DNA of 9,125 nt from Deltaproteobacteria bacterium (GTDB lineage Bacteria > Myxococcota_A > Polyangia > Haliangiales > Haliangiaceae), in the NCBI GenBank assembly GCA_013696695.1, contig JACCYD010000110.1, positions 1 through 9,125 on the forward strand, in the 5' to 3' direction. The position numbers and the translations under genes were made by a program. The notes below the pieces were generated by a model. The model saw only the letters and a list, made by a program, of their open reading frames with translations. It was not told the origin of the DNA and made no database searches. Position 1 is the first letter of the stretch. Each line of letters opens with the position of its first letter. Below are positions 1-5,579 of this stretch, in pieces.

Positions 1-2
1 TG

Positions 3-131
3 CTCGGCCGCGCCTACGTCGCGGTGTCGATGAACGATCGCGCGAAGAACACGTTCAAGGAGCTGGTGGACAAGTATCCGAAGGGTAGCCGCGCTGGCGA
101 TGCCCGCGACGCACTCGGCGGCATGAAGTAG
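3..131 (+). CDS. C-terminal end of a TPR / YbgF(CpoB)-like protein (partial)
   Basis: Only the last 42 residues and the TAG stop are in the window; the gene starts upstream. The tail reads as one tetratricopeptide hairpin: a helix beginning LGRAYVAVSMNDRAK, a second helix with FKELVDKYPKGSRAGDA, and a short end in LGGMK. The pattern 'A..F..LV..YP.GS.A.DA...LG' is typical of the C-terminal TPR of YbgF/CpoB and BamD-type periplasmic proteins. CpoB works with Tol-Pal in other Gram-negatives, which would suit the ExbB/ExbD/TonB/OmpA genes further along, but 42 residues cannot separate CpoB from other TPR proteins. The following gene is about 140 bp downstream on the same strand, with possible hairpins between, so it may be a separate transcript. 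Confidence 0.65.
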   Translation, partial: LGRAYVAVSMNDRAKNTFKELVDKYPKGSRAGDARDALGGMK

Positions 132-146
132 CGAACAAGCGTTACA

Positions 147-161
147 GCGGACCAGGTCCGC
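147..161. promoter_or_regulatory. Perfect 15-bp palindrome (operator-like)
   Basis: The bases GCGGACC-A-GGTCCGC form a perfect inverted repeat of two 7-bp arms around one central base, in the gap between two TPR genes. As RNA the loop would be very tight, so a dimeric DNA-binding site is as likely as a hairpin. A second overlapping inverted repeat, GACCAG (150-155) with CTGGTC (169-174), shares its left half. No regulator is known here; the site is called on symmetry alone. Confidence 0.3.
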
Positions 162-198
162 GAACGGTCTGGTCATGGACGTCGGCATCTCCGCCGGT

Positions 199-230
199 GC
201 CTCGAAACAGCGCGGCTCCCCGCGGGAGGC
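199..230 (+). terminator. Possible stem-loop / weak terminator after the partial TPR gene
   Basis: An inner stem CGCGG (211-215) / CCGCG (220-224) with a 4-nt loop is enclosed by an outer stem GCCTC (199-203) / GAGGC (226-230). A pyrimidine-rich run TCTGTCT follows, not a true T-tract. It could end transcription of the upstream gene or lie in the leader of the next one. Weak call, based on hand-drawn pairing only. Confidence 0.25.
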
Positions 231-272
231 TCTGTCTGTGACCGCGAAACTGTGTGTAAGCTGGCTGCTTCA

Positions 273-1007
273 ATGAGCGACCGGATCGAGCAGCTGATCG
301 CGATGGGCCGCGAGCACTACCGCACGGGCGAATACGAGCGCGCGGAGCCGTTGCTTTCCGAGGCTGCCGCCGCCCGGCCGAACTTCCCGGACGTCTACAA
401 CATGCTCGGCGTCATCTATCACGCGCAGGGTCGGTTCTCCGATGCCGAGGAAGCGTTCGAGATCGCGCTCGAGCTGAACCCTCGCTACACCGAAGCGGCG
501 CTCAATCTGTCGGTGACCTACAACGATCGCGGCAAGTACGATCGCGCGCGCGAGGTCTACACCCAGGCGGTGTCCGCCAGCGTCGGGCAACCGAACGCAC
601 TCGATCGCTTCGCACGCGGCAAGCTCGCCAACATGCATGCCGATCTCGGCTCCGCCTACTCCGGGCTCGCGATGTTCGACGAGGCCGTGCGCGAGTACTC
701 GAAGGCGCTCGATCTCTGCCCCGAGTTCGCGGATCTCCGCGTGCGCCTCGGCAACGTCTATCGCGACATGGGCGTCTATCACGCGGCGGTCGCGGAGTTC
801 GAGCACGCGAAGCGACTGCGCCCCGATTTCCTCCCGGCGCGCATCCACCTCGGCGTCACGCTGTTCTCGCTCAACCGCCGCGAAGCCGCGCTCGCCGAGT
901 GGAGGGCCGTCCTCGAGCTCGACCCCACGAACAAGAGCGCGCAGCTCTATATTCGAATGGCCACCGACGAGAATGGCCCGCGGCCCGGAAGCGCGCTACC
1001 ACGCTAA
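273..1007 (+). CDS. Six-repeat tetratricopeptide (TPR) protein
   Basis: The 244-residue protein is built almost wholly of TPR hairpins, a protein-protein interaction scaffold. I place repeats at about residues 5-36, 39-72, 73-106, 120-153, 154-187 and 188-221; the clearest include YNMLGVIYHAQGRFSDAEEA and LGNVYRDMGVYHAAVAEFEH. An insert of about 13 residues (107-119) breaks the array between repeats three and four. No signal peptide, membrane segment or enzyme domain is visible, so a cytoplasmic scaffold is most likely. The ATG at 273 is preferred because the helical repeat begins there; an in-frame GTG at 252 would add only seven residues (MCKLAAS). No Shine-Dalgarno sequence is evident for either. 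The stop lies 2 nt before the FKBP gene, so the two are surely co-transcribed. TPR proteins of this type occur in many myxobacterial envelope and motility complexes, but the partner cannot be read from sequence. Confidence 0.88.
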   Translation: MSDRIEQLIAMGREHYRTGEYERAEPLLSEAAAARPNFPDVYNMLGVIYHAQGRFSDAEEAFEIALELNPRYTEAALNLSVTYNDRGKYDRAREVYTQAVSASVGQPNALDRFARGKLANMHADLGSAYSGLAMFDEAVREYSKALDLCPEFADLRVRLGNVYRDMGVYHAAVAEFEHAKRLRPDFLPARIHLGVTLFSLNRREAALAEWRAVLELDPTNKSAQLYIRMATDENGPRPGSALPR

Positions 1008-1009
1008 CC

Positions 1010-1600
1010 ATGTGCCGTTTGCCGTTGTTGGTCGCCCTCGTCTGCCTCGTCGTCGCGTGCAAGAAGGACGAGCCCACGCGGTCGAACAACGCGTCCGGTG
1101 CAACCGACCCGACGTCTGCCGAGAAACCGGTGTCGGGCGCTCCCACGCGCTCCGGCAAGGTCGACCTGCGGCCGAGCACCACGCCGCCCACTGCCGCGCG
1201 CGCGGCGACGCCGTTGCCGCCCGAGGCCAACCCGCCGGGCGTGCCGGTCGTCAGCGGCACGCTCCAGGTCGATCGCGACGTGCGCTACATCGACGAGAAG
1301 GTCGGCACCGGCGCGTCGCCGGTCTCCGGGAAGCCGGTCACCGTGCACTACTCGGGCTGGCTGACCGATGGCAAGAAGTTCGATAGCTCGGTCGATCGTG
1401 GCGATCCGATCAAGTTCAACTTCGATGGCGGCCAGGTCATCCCGGGCTGGGACATCGGCCTGTCGTCGATGAAGGTCGGTGGCAAGCGCCGGATCATCAT
1501 CCCGGCGAATCTCGCCTATGGCGACAGGGAGATGGGCGATGCGATTCCGCCCGGCTCGATGCTGGTGTTCGACGTCGAGCTCGTCGCCGCCGCCAACTAG
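1010..1600 (+). CDS. FKBP-type peptidyl-prolyl cis-trans isomerase, lipoprotein
   Basis: This 196-residue protein catalyses cis-trans isomerisation of proline peptide bonds and probably helps fold envelope proteins. Residues 1-17 are a lipoprotein signal peptide ending in the lipobox VVAC (Cys17), followed by a charged CKKDE. Residues 18-88 are a Pro/Ala/Thr-rich linker, and about 91-194 are one FKBP domain. Counterparts of the FKBP12 active-site residues are visible: Tyr114 (VHYSGW), Phe124-Asp125 (FDSS), Val143-Ile144-Trp147 (QVIPGW), Tyr170 (LAYG), Ile179 (IPP) and Phe187 (LVFDVEL). The FKBP12 Phe46 position is Ile134 here. An active enzyme is therefore likely. The ATG at 1010 is chosen because it starts a complete signal peptide; longer in-frame starts run back inside the TPR gene. 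It sits 2 nt after the TPR stop, so translation may be coupled. Membrane side (inner or outer) cannot be fixed from sequence. Confidence 0.95.
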   Translation: MCRLPLLVALVCLVVACKKDEPTRSNNASGATDPTSAEKPVSGAPTRSGKVDLRPSTTPPTAARAATPLPPEANPPGVPVVSGTLQVDRDVRYIDEKVGTGASPVSGKPVTVHYSGWLTDGKKFDSSVDRGDPIKFNFDGGQVIPGWDIGLSSMKVGGKRRIIIPANLAYGDREMGDAIPPGSMLVFDVELVAAAN

Positions 1601-1659
1601 ACATCTACCAAATCCGGTATCTCGTCGAGGTCTGCTTGCGGCCACTTGCCTATGGCTCC

Positions 1660-1719
1660 CGTGACCGTGGTCGTTGGTCGTGGTCGTGAACCTTGACGGC
1701 GACGGCAACGGCGACGTGG
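1660..1719 (+). repeat. Left arm of long inverted repeat
   Basis: Positions 1676-1701 (26 bp) pair perfectly with 2133-2158, 1702 is an A/C mismatch with 2132, and 1703-1719 (17 bp) pair perfectly with 2115-2131. Beyond a small bulge (1674-1675 against 2159), 1666-1673 pair with 2160-2167. A weaker extension joins CGTG at 1660-1663 with CACG at 2171-2174. The arm is built of short tandem motifs: GGTCGT-like units on the outside and GACGGC/AACGGC units on the inside, giving a six-base periodicity. Confidence 0.85.
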
Positions 1720-1765
1720 AGGTCGACGTGACGCAACTCCACCGATCTGTGGCCGATGGCGCGAC

Positions 1766-2101
1766 ATGCTCAGCTTTCAACGTCTCGACGTCTATCAACG
1801 AGCCATCGAATTTCTCGCCTTGGTCTACGACATCGTGGACGCTCTTCCGCGTGGGCATGCCGATCGCGCAGACCAGCTCACGCGCGCAGCCGAGTCCGTC
1901 GTCCGAAATATCGCCGAAGGCGCTGGTCGCTGGTCGCCGGCCGACAGCGCGAACCGTTACAAGATTGCGCGTGGTGAGGCGATGGAGTGCGCCGCCTCGC
2001 TCGATGTCATGAAGCTCCGCAAGGTCATCACCGAGGCCCGATACGAACGAGGAAGCCAGCTACTCCAAGCCGTCGTCTCGATGCTCACCAAGATGTTTTG
2101 A
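1766..2101 (+). CDS. Four-helix-bundle protein of the S23 / 23S rRNA intervening-sequence protein family
   Basis: The 111-residue protein matches the four-helix-bundle (S23/IVP) family: the opening FQRLDVYQRAIEF, the central LTRAAESVVRNIAEGAGR (residues 38-55) and the helix RYKIARGEAMECAASLD (64-80) are its hallmarks. Members include the ORF in 23S rRNA intervening sequences of Leptospira and Coxiella, and the related Avd protein of diversity-generating retroelements. Known structures are small helical bundles that assemble as pentamers; a nucleic-acid-binding role is suspected but the function of solitary copies is unknown. No rRNA or reverse transcriptase is present here. Length is normal for the family and the gene looks intact. 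The ATG at 1766 is the first usable start, without a visible Shine-Dalgarno. Its placement between inverted-repeat arms suggests it travels with, or acts on, the RNA or DNA structure those arms form. Confidence 0.9.
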   Translation: MLSFQRLDVYQRAIEFLALVYDIVDALPRGHADRADQLTRAAESVVRNIAEGAGRWSPADSANRYKIARGEAMECAASLDVMKLRKVITEARYERGSQLLQAVVSMLTKMF

Positions 2102-2114
2102 CGATCGAGATCGC

Positions 2115-2174
2115 CCACGTCGCCGTTGCCGCCGCCGTCAAGGTTCACGACCACGACCCCGACCACGAGCCACG
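2115..2174 (-). repeat. Right arm of long inverted repeat
   Basis: This is the reverse-complement partner of 1660-1719. The best-matched part is 2115-2167, with one mismatch and one small bulge against 1666-1719. It starts 13 nt after the stop of the four-helix-bundle gene and ends about 10 bp before the stop codon of the minus-strand chaN gene. Transcripts reading through from either flanking gene would carry the structure. Confidence 0.85.
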
Positions 2175-2184
2175 AGGACGCCCC

Positions 2185-3267
2185 CTAGCGCTTCGCGGTC
2201 TTCGGTGCCGGTGCCGTCGACTTCGGAAGCTGCAGCACGAACACGTAATCGTTCATCGGCTTTGCGAGCACGTCGGCCAGGCCGCCCTCGCCATCATCGA
2301 GCACCGCGCGCACCGACAACACATCGGCGACACCGCGCCGCTTGAGGCGATTGACGATCGCCGAGTCGTGGCAGTGACCATTGCCGGCCAGGATCACGAG
2401 GTGACCGTTCGGATTCGCCTTGAGCCACTTCGCGGCCCCGTCCGCCATCGTCTCGTCCCACAGCACCTGCGCGGTGTAGATGCGATCCGCGGACGGCATC
2501 CCGTGCGGACTGCCGCCGCCGTGTGGAGAGTGAGGATTTGCGGGCTTCGCATCGGGATCCGCCGGCTTGGTGCCGTGCGGGTTCGCGGGCGCGTTCGGAT
2601 CCGCCGGCGCACCGTCCTTCTTCGAGTGCACGCCGGCACCACCCATGTCGCCCATCAGCGCGTCGAACCACGCGCGATGCGAGGCATCGTCGAGCTTGAG
2701 CTCGGGCAGCTGGAGCTTCTCGTCGGGCGTCAGCGACTCGAGACCCTGACGAACGATCTTCTTGACCAGCTCCTTCGGTGCGTTGAGCGCGAGGATCGAT
2801 CCACCGACGGCGATCGTGGCGTCGAACGTCGGCGAGTAGAAGCCCCAGTCGTATCCCCAGCGCTCTGCCCAGCCGGCGCGCGACTGCAGGGTCGCGGCGT
2901 CGATCTTCTTCGCGACGTAGTCGTCGACCGGACCCTGGAACGGCCGCTGGATCATCTCGAGCCCGAGCGCGAGCTTGTCCTTGCCGATGCGCTTCGAGAT
3001 CTCGCGCACCGAGTGCAGCTGCATCCAGTGATGGTGCGGATTTGGATGCTCCTCGCCGAGGCAGACCGCACGCGCCTTCGCCAATCGCGACCAGAACGCC
3101 GGCTCGTCGACACCGCGACCGGTGCGCGCTTCGAGCACCTGGTACGGCAGCGCCGCAGCCTCGATCCCACCCTTCGGCAGCGCGGGCGCCGTCGGCGTGG
3201 TGGGCACCGGATACTTGGCGCCGCCACAGGCCGCGAGCAACACGAGCGCCAGGCGAAACGTGGTCAT
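2185..3267 (-). CDS. ChaN-family lipoprotein (haem-binding uptake, Tiki-like fold)
   Basis: The 360-residue protein starts with a lipoprotein signal peptide (FRLALVLLAAC, Cys14). The body carries the marks of the ChaN / 'haem-binding uptake' family: CLGEEHPNPHHHWMQLHSV at residues 69-87, GLEMIQRPFQ (102-111), RWGYDWGFYSP (136-146), ALNAPKE (160-166) and ILAGNGHCHDS (292-302). ChaN of Campylobacter binds haem and is linked to iron uptake; other members share the Tiki protease fold with conserved GE.H and GxxH motifs, so a hydrolase role is also possible. Residues about 209-258 are a Pro/Gly/His-rich low-complexity insert that interrupts the conserved part. It is divergent from truD, with 41 bp between starts. 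The ATG gives a complete signal peptide; TAGCAT sits 6 nt before it. An ExbB-ExbD-TonB set nearby would suit an iron or haem role, but no TonB-dependent receptor is seen. Confidence 0.85.
   Translation of the reverse strand: MTTFRLALVLLAACGGAKYPVPTTPTAPALPKGGIEAAALPYQVLEARTGRGVDEPAFWSRLAKARAVCLGEEHPNPHHHWMQLHSVREISKRIGKDKLALGLEMIQRPFQGPVDDYVAKKIDAATLQSRAGWAERWGYDWGFYSPTFDATIAVGGSILALNAPKELVKKIVRQGLESLTPDEKLQLPELKLDDASHRAWFDALMGDMGGAGVHSKKDGAPADPNAPANPHGTKPADPDAKPANPHSPHGGGSPHGMPSADRIYTAQVLWDETMADGAAKWLKANPNGHLVILAGNGHCHDSAIVNRLKRRGVADVLSVRAVLDDGEGGLADVLAKPMNDYVFVLQLPKSTAPAPKTAKR
2491..2643 (-). repeat. Low-complexity His/Pro/Gly-rich segment inside chaN
   Basis: The encoded stretch (about residues 209-259) contains repeated short units such as ANPHGTKPADPD, ANPHSPHG and GSPHGMP, with five histidines (214, 231, 246, 249, 255) and many prolines. 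It joins two conserved blocks of the ChaN fold and is likely a flexible surface loop. Spaced histidines could bind metal or haem; this is inference only. Confidence 0.6.
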
Positions 3268-3308
3268 CGGGCAATGCTAGCACCCGAGCTTGGAATAGGG
3301 TCTGCGCC
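3268..3308. promoter_or_regulatory. Divergent chaN/truD promoter region with leaderless-type -10 boxes
   Basis: Only 41 bp separate the two start codons. On the minus strand TAGCAT (complement at 3274-3279) ends 6 nt before the chaN ATG. On the plus strand TAGGGT (3296-3301) ends 7 nt before the truD GTG. Both fit the TAnnnT -10 pattern seen before leaderless genes, and neither start has a Shine-Dalgarno sequence. No -35 element is clear on either strand. The two promoters would lie almost on top of each other, so the genes could compete for polymerase. Confidence 0.4.
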
Positions 3309-4334
3309 GTGAAGCTGCCGTATCTCACGGCCGACCTCCCGGGGATTGGTGGAACGCTGAAGTCGCGCGACGAGGACTTCGTCGTCGAGGAGATTCCTGC
3401 GTACCCGCCATCGGGGACGGGAGATCACGTGTTCGTGCGGTACGAGAAGCGCGGACTCACGACGCCACAGGCGGTCACCGTGATCGCACGCGCGCTCGGC
3501 GTGCGCGATCGCGATATCGGCGTCGCAGGCATGAAGGATCGCCAGGCGGTGACCACGCAGTGGATCAGCCTGCCGCCTCCGGTAACGCCCGAGGTCGCGC
3601 TCGCCCTCGTACTCGATCAGGTCCGCGTGCTCGAGGCGGTTCGCCACAACCACAAGCTCCGCACCGGCCACCTGCGAGGAAATCGGTTTCGCCTGGTCGT
3701 CCGCAGCGTCACCGGCGAGGCGGCAGGTACCGCCGCCGCGATCCTCTCGCGTCTCGTCGAGCCGCCGGGCGCGCCGAACTGGTACGGCGAGCAGCGGTTC
3801 GGACGCGACGGTGACAACGCCCAGAAAGGGCGCGCGCTGGTGCTGGGCGAGCGTCCACTCGGCCGCGATCGCAAGCTCGATCGCTTGATGGTGTCGTCGC
3901 TGCAGTCGGAGCTGTTCAACCACTGGCTGGTCGCACGCCTCGCCGATGGCCTGTATCGCAGCGCGATCCCCGGCGACGTCATGCACAAGGTCGCCGGTGG
4001 CATGTTCGACTCGACCGAGCCCGACGTCGACGGGCCGCGAGTCGCGATGGGCGAGATCGTGCCGACCGGCCCGATGTTCGGCGTGTCGATGCGCGCCCCC
4101 GCGCCGGGCAGCGCCGCCGCCGAACGCGAGGCCACGATCCTCGCCGCGTCGGGCTTGACGCTCGAGTCGTTCGCCACCGTCAGGGCGATCGCCGAGGGCA
4201 CGCGGCGCGATGCCGCGATCGCGATCACCGACGCCACGGTGGCCGCCGTCGAAGACACCCTCGAGGTCACGTTCGCGCTCCCCGCGGGGGCCTACGCGAC
4301 CGCCGTGATGCGCGAATTGATGAAGCCCGAGTGA
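3309..4334 (+). CDS. truD: tRNA pseudouridine(13) synthase TruD
   Basis: TruD converts uridine 13 of certain tRNAs to pseudouridine in the cytoplasm. At 341 residues it is close to the E. coli enzyme. Visible family marks are the N-terminal KSRDEDFVVEEIPAYPPSG (18-36), the catalytic block GVAGMKDRQAVTTQW (71-85) with the nucleophilic aspartate at Asp77, HNHKLRTGHLRGNRFRL before the insert domain, PNWYGEQRFGRDGDN, and the closing AYATAVMRELMKPE. All key parts are intact, so it should be active. The start is GTG at 3309: the protein there begins VKLPYLTADLPGIGG, as expected, whereas longer in-frame versions would run back into the divergent chaN gene. No Shine-Dalgarno is seen; TAGGGT lies 7 nt before the start. 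The ExbB gene follows after 57 bp on the same strand, but a functional link with it is not expected. Confidence 0.96.
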   Translation: MKLPYLTADLPGIGGTLKSRDEDFVVEEIPAYPPSGTGDHVFVRYEKRGLTTPQAVTVIARALGVRDRDIGVAGMKDRQAVTTQWISLPPPVTPEVALALVLDQVRVLEAVRHNHKLRTGHLRGNRFRLVVRSVTGEAAGTAAAILSRLVEPPGAPNWYGEQRFGRDGDNAQKGRALVLGERPLGRDRKLDRLMVSSLQSELFNHWLVARLADGLYRSAIPGDVMHKVAGGMFDSTEPDVDGPRVAMGEIVPTGPMFGVSMRAPAPGSAAAEREATILAASGLTLESFATVRAIAEGTRRDAAIAITDATVAAVEDTLEVTFALPAGAYATAVMRELMKPE

Positions 4335-4354
4335 GCTTTTCACGCTTCTTCACA

Positions 4355-4372
4355 CGCCGGTTTGACCCGGCG
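4355..4372 (+). terminator. Short hairpin between truD and exbB
   Basis: CGCCGG (4355-4360) pairs perfectly with CCGGCG (4367-4372) around a 6-nt loop, 20 bp after the truD stop. No T-tract follows (AAGCCATAAT), so if it ends transcription it is not a classical intrinsic terminator. It overlaps the region where an exbB promoter would lie and could instead be a protein-binding site. Confidence 0.25.
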
Positions 4373-4376
4373 AAGC

Positions 4377-4382
4377 CATAAT
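4377..4382 (+). promoter_or_regulatory. Putative -10 box of exbB
   Basis: CATAAT ends 9 nt before the exbB ATG, an A/T island in GC-rich DNA and close to the TATAAT consensus. Transcription from it would start at or very near the ATG. No -35 hexamer at normal spacing is visible; the TTGACC at 4362-4367 is only 9 bp away. Confidence 0.35.
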
Positions 4383-4391
4383 CGCCGCGCG

Positions 4392-5087
4392 ATGGATCTG
4401 TCCAAGGCGTTCGTCGATTTCGCCCAGCTCGGAGCCGAATGGGTTCTGTGGCTGTTGATCGTGCTCTCGGTGATCTCGATCGGCGTGATGATCGATCGAT
4501 TTCTGTGGTTCCGCGCTCGCGACACCGACACCGACGCATTCAACCGCGAGCTGCGTGGTGCGTTCGCCCGCGACGAGATCGACCGCGTGGTCGGCAAGTA
4601 CAAGGACGATCCAGCGGTCCCGATCCAGGTCGCGCTGCGCGGGCTGGCCGAGCGTCAGCACGGCGCGGAAGCCGTTGCCGAGGCGATGCACGGCGAGCGA
4701 GCGCGCTGGCGGCGCACCGCGGACAAGAACCTGATCGTGCTCGGCACGCTCGGTAACAACGTGCCGTTCATCGGCCTGTTCGGCACCGTGCTCGGTGTGA
4801 TGAGCGCGTTCGTCGAGCTCACCCTCAAGGATGCCGAGGCCGAGAAGCGCACCTTGGAGACCATCGCGGAGGCACTCTCCGCGACGGCGTTCGGTCTGTT
4901 CGTCGCGATCCCCGCCGTCATCGCGTTCAACTTCTTCACGCGCAAGATCAAGGTGATGATGGGCGGCGCCGACGAGTGCGCGCACCAGGTGCTGTCACTC
5001 GTCCACGCCGAGACGCACGCCCGCGCACAGGGTAAGACGCTCGAGGAGCCGAAGCCCGCGCCGGCGCCGGCACCGGTCCGAGAATAG
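4392..5087 (+). CDS. ExbB/TolQ-family proton channel protein
   Basis: This 231-residue inner-membrane protein belongs to the MotA/TolQ/ExbB family, which with ExbD/TolR uses the proton gradient to drive TonB or TolA. Three membrane segments are visible: about residues 16-38 (WVLWLLIVLSVISIGVMI), 117-143 (the conserved NNVPFIGLFGTVLGVMSAF) and 158-182 (EALSATAFGLFVAIPAVIAF). A cytoplasmic loop of about 75 residues separates the first two, as in the family. The C-terminus has a short Ala-Pro repeat tail (PKPAPAPAPVRE). The ATG at 4392 is chosen because the first helix starts soon after; upstream codons would add only Arg-rich sequence. ExbD follows after 2 nt, so they are one operon. ExbB, TolQ and the gliding-motor AglR type cannot be separated by sequence alone; the TonB-like gene downstream favours ExbB. 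Confidence 0.93.
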   Translation: MDLSKAFVDFAQLGAEWVLWLLIVLSVISIGVMIDRFLWFRARDTDTDAFNRELRGAFARDEIDRVVGKYKDDPAVPIQVALRGLAERQHGAEAVAEAMHGERARWRRTADKNLIVLGTLGNNVPFIGLFGTVLGVMSAFVELTLKDAEAEKRTLETIAEALSATAFGLFVAIPAVIAFNFFTRKIKVMMGGADECAHQVLSLVHAETHARAQGKTLEEPKPAPAPAPVRE

Positions 5088-5089
5088 TC

Positions 5090-5509
5090 ATGGCGGGCAG
5101 CCTCTACAAAGACGACGACGACGCGGCGATCACGGACATCAACGTCACGCCGTTTGTCGACGTCGTGCTCGTGCTCCTCGTCGTGTTCATGATCACCGCG
5201 AAGTTGATCGTCGCGCGCGGTGTCGAGATCGACAAGCCGAAGACCGCCACCGGTGGCGCGGTCCAGAGCACGCTGCGCGTCTCGGTCAACAAGGAAGGCC
5301 AGCTCTACGTCAACGGCGACATGTTCGTCGACGACGCGAAGGCCGTGGAACGGATCAAGCAGATCGCGGCCACCACAGACAAGCCGAAGGCGTTGATCGC
5401 CGGTTCGCGCGTCGGTGCCTACGGCAACGTGATGCGTGCGATCGATCTCGTGCAGCAGGCCGGCATCACGGCCATCGCGCTCGAGAACCGCCCCGCCGAC
5501 GAGAAGTAA
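5090..5509 (+). CDS. ExbD/TolR-family proton channel protein
   Basis: The 139-residue protein has the standard ExbD/TolR layout: a short acidic cytoplasmic start (KDDDDAAITDINVTPFVD), one membrane helix at about residues 22-43 and a periplasmic domain of about 95 residues. Asp24 in TPFVDVVLVLLVVFM is the conserved membrane aspartate that takes part in proton movement (Asp25 of E. coli ExbD). The periplasmic part has the usual end PKALIAGSRVGAYGNVMRAI followed by GITAIALE. It would sit inside the ExbB pentamer and engage the TonB-like protein. It starts 2 nt after exbB and has no clear Shine-Dalgarno, so translation is probably coupled. Only one ExbD is encoded here, whereas some myxobacterial motors carry two TolR-type proteins. 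Confidence 0.95.
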   Translation: MAGSLYKDDDDAAITDINVTPFVDVVLVLLVVFMITAKLIVARGVEIDKPKTATGGAVQSTLRVSVNKEGQLYVNGDMFVDDAKAVERIKQIAATTDKPKALIAGSRVGAYGNVMRAIDLVQQAGITAIALENRPADEK

Positions 5510-5565
5510 CGCGGGCTAGGGTTGGGTGGCGAGGTGCAGGGCCGAGCACGGAGGCCGATCGCTGC

Positions 5566-5571
5566 TACGCT
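5566..5571 (+). promoter_or_regulatory. Putative -10 box before the tonB-like gene
   Basis: TACGCT ends 8 nt before the GTG at 5580, in a 70-bp gap after exbD. It fits TAnnnT, as before other genes in the window. If used, the tonB-like gene would have its own leaderless start besides read-through from exbBD. No -35 box is clear. Confidence 0.3.
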
Positions 5572-5579
5572 CGGGAGCT

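Larger units (their letters stand above)
1660..2174. mobile_element. Inverted-repeat-framed four-helix-bundle element (IVS-like cassette)
   Basis: Two long, nearly complementary arms (about 1660-1719 and 2115-2174) enclose the four-helix-bundle gene at 1766-2101 with little else: 46 nt on the left and 13 nt on the right. In RNA the arms could pair into a long stem with the gene in the loop. That is the known layout of intervening sequences in some bacterial 23S rRNA genes, whose encoded protein belongs to this same S23/IVP family. The element lies between the convergent FKBP and chaN genes and disrupts neither. I see no transposase and no convincing target-site duplication, so mobility is an inference from structure. 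It could also be a fixed bidirectional terminator that happens to surround a gene. Confidence 0.5.

Noticed and set aside
252..272. GTG start seven codons upstream for the TPR protein
   Set aside because: It adds only MCKLAAS, which is not part of a TPR helix, and has no ribosome binding site; the ATG at 273 fits the fold better. Not fully excluded.
1674..2012. An open frame beginning MVVVVNLDGDGNGDVEVDV
   Set aside because: It starts in the left inverted-repeat arm and overlaps the four-helix-bundle gene in another frame; its repetitive start is only the hexanucleotide repeat being read through.
1653..2172. TGGCTC / GAGCCA at the outer edges of the inverted repeat as element ends
   Set aside because: The 6-bp match (1653-1658 with 2167-2172) is inverted, not direct, and needs a 7-nt offset. 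It is not a target-site duplication and is too short to define the ends.
1987..3312. A 441-codon open frame on the plus strand
   Set aside because: It is the antisense of chaN; the product is Arg/His-rich with no recognisable fold, while the minus strand gives a complete ChaN lipoprotein.
3264..4343. A 359-codon open frame on the minus strand
   Set aside because: It is antisense to truD, whose catalytic and family motifs are intact. The antisense protein is low in recognisable features.
4362..4382. TTGACC + CATAAT as a sigma-70 promoter pair for exbB
   Set aside because: The spacing is only 9 bp, far below the usual 16-18; only the CATAAT is kept as a possible -10.
5526..5579. GTG start 18 codons upstream for the TonB-like protein
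   Set aside because: It would place polar residues before the membrane anchor and ignores the TACGCT box 8 nt before the GTG at 5580.
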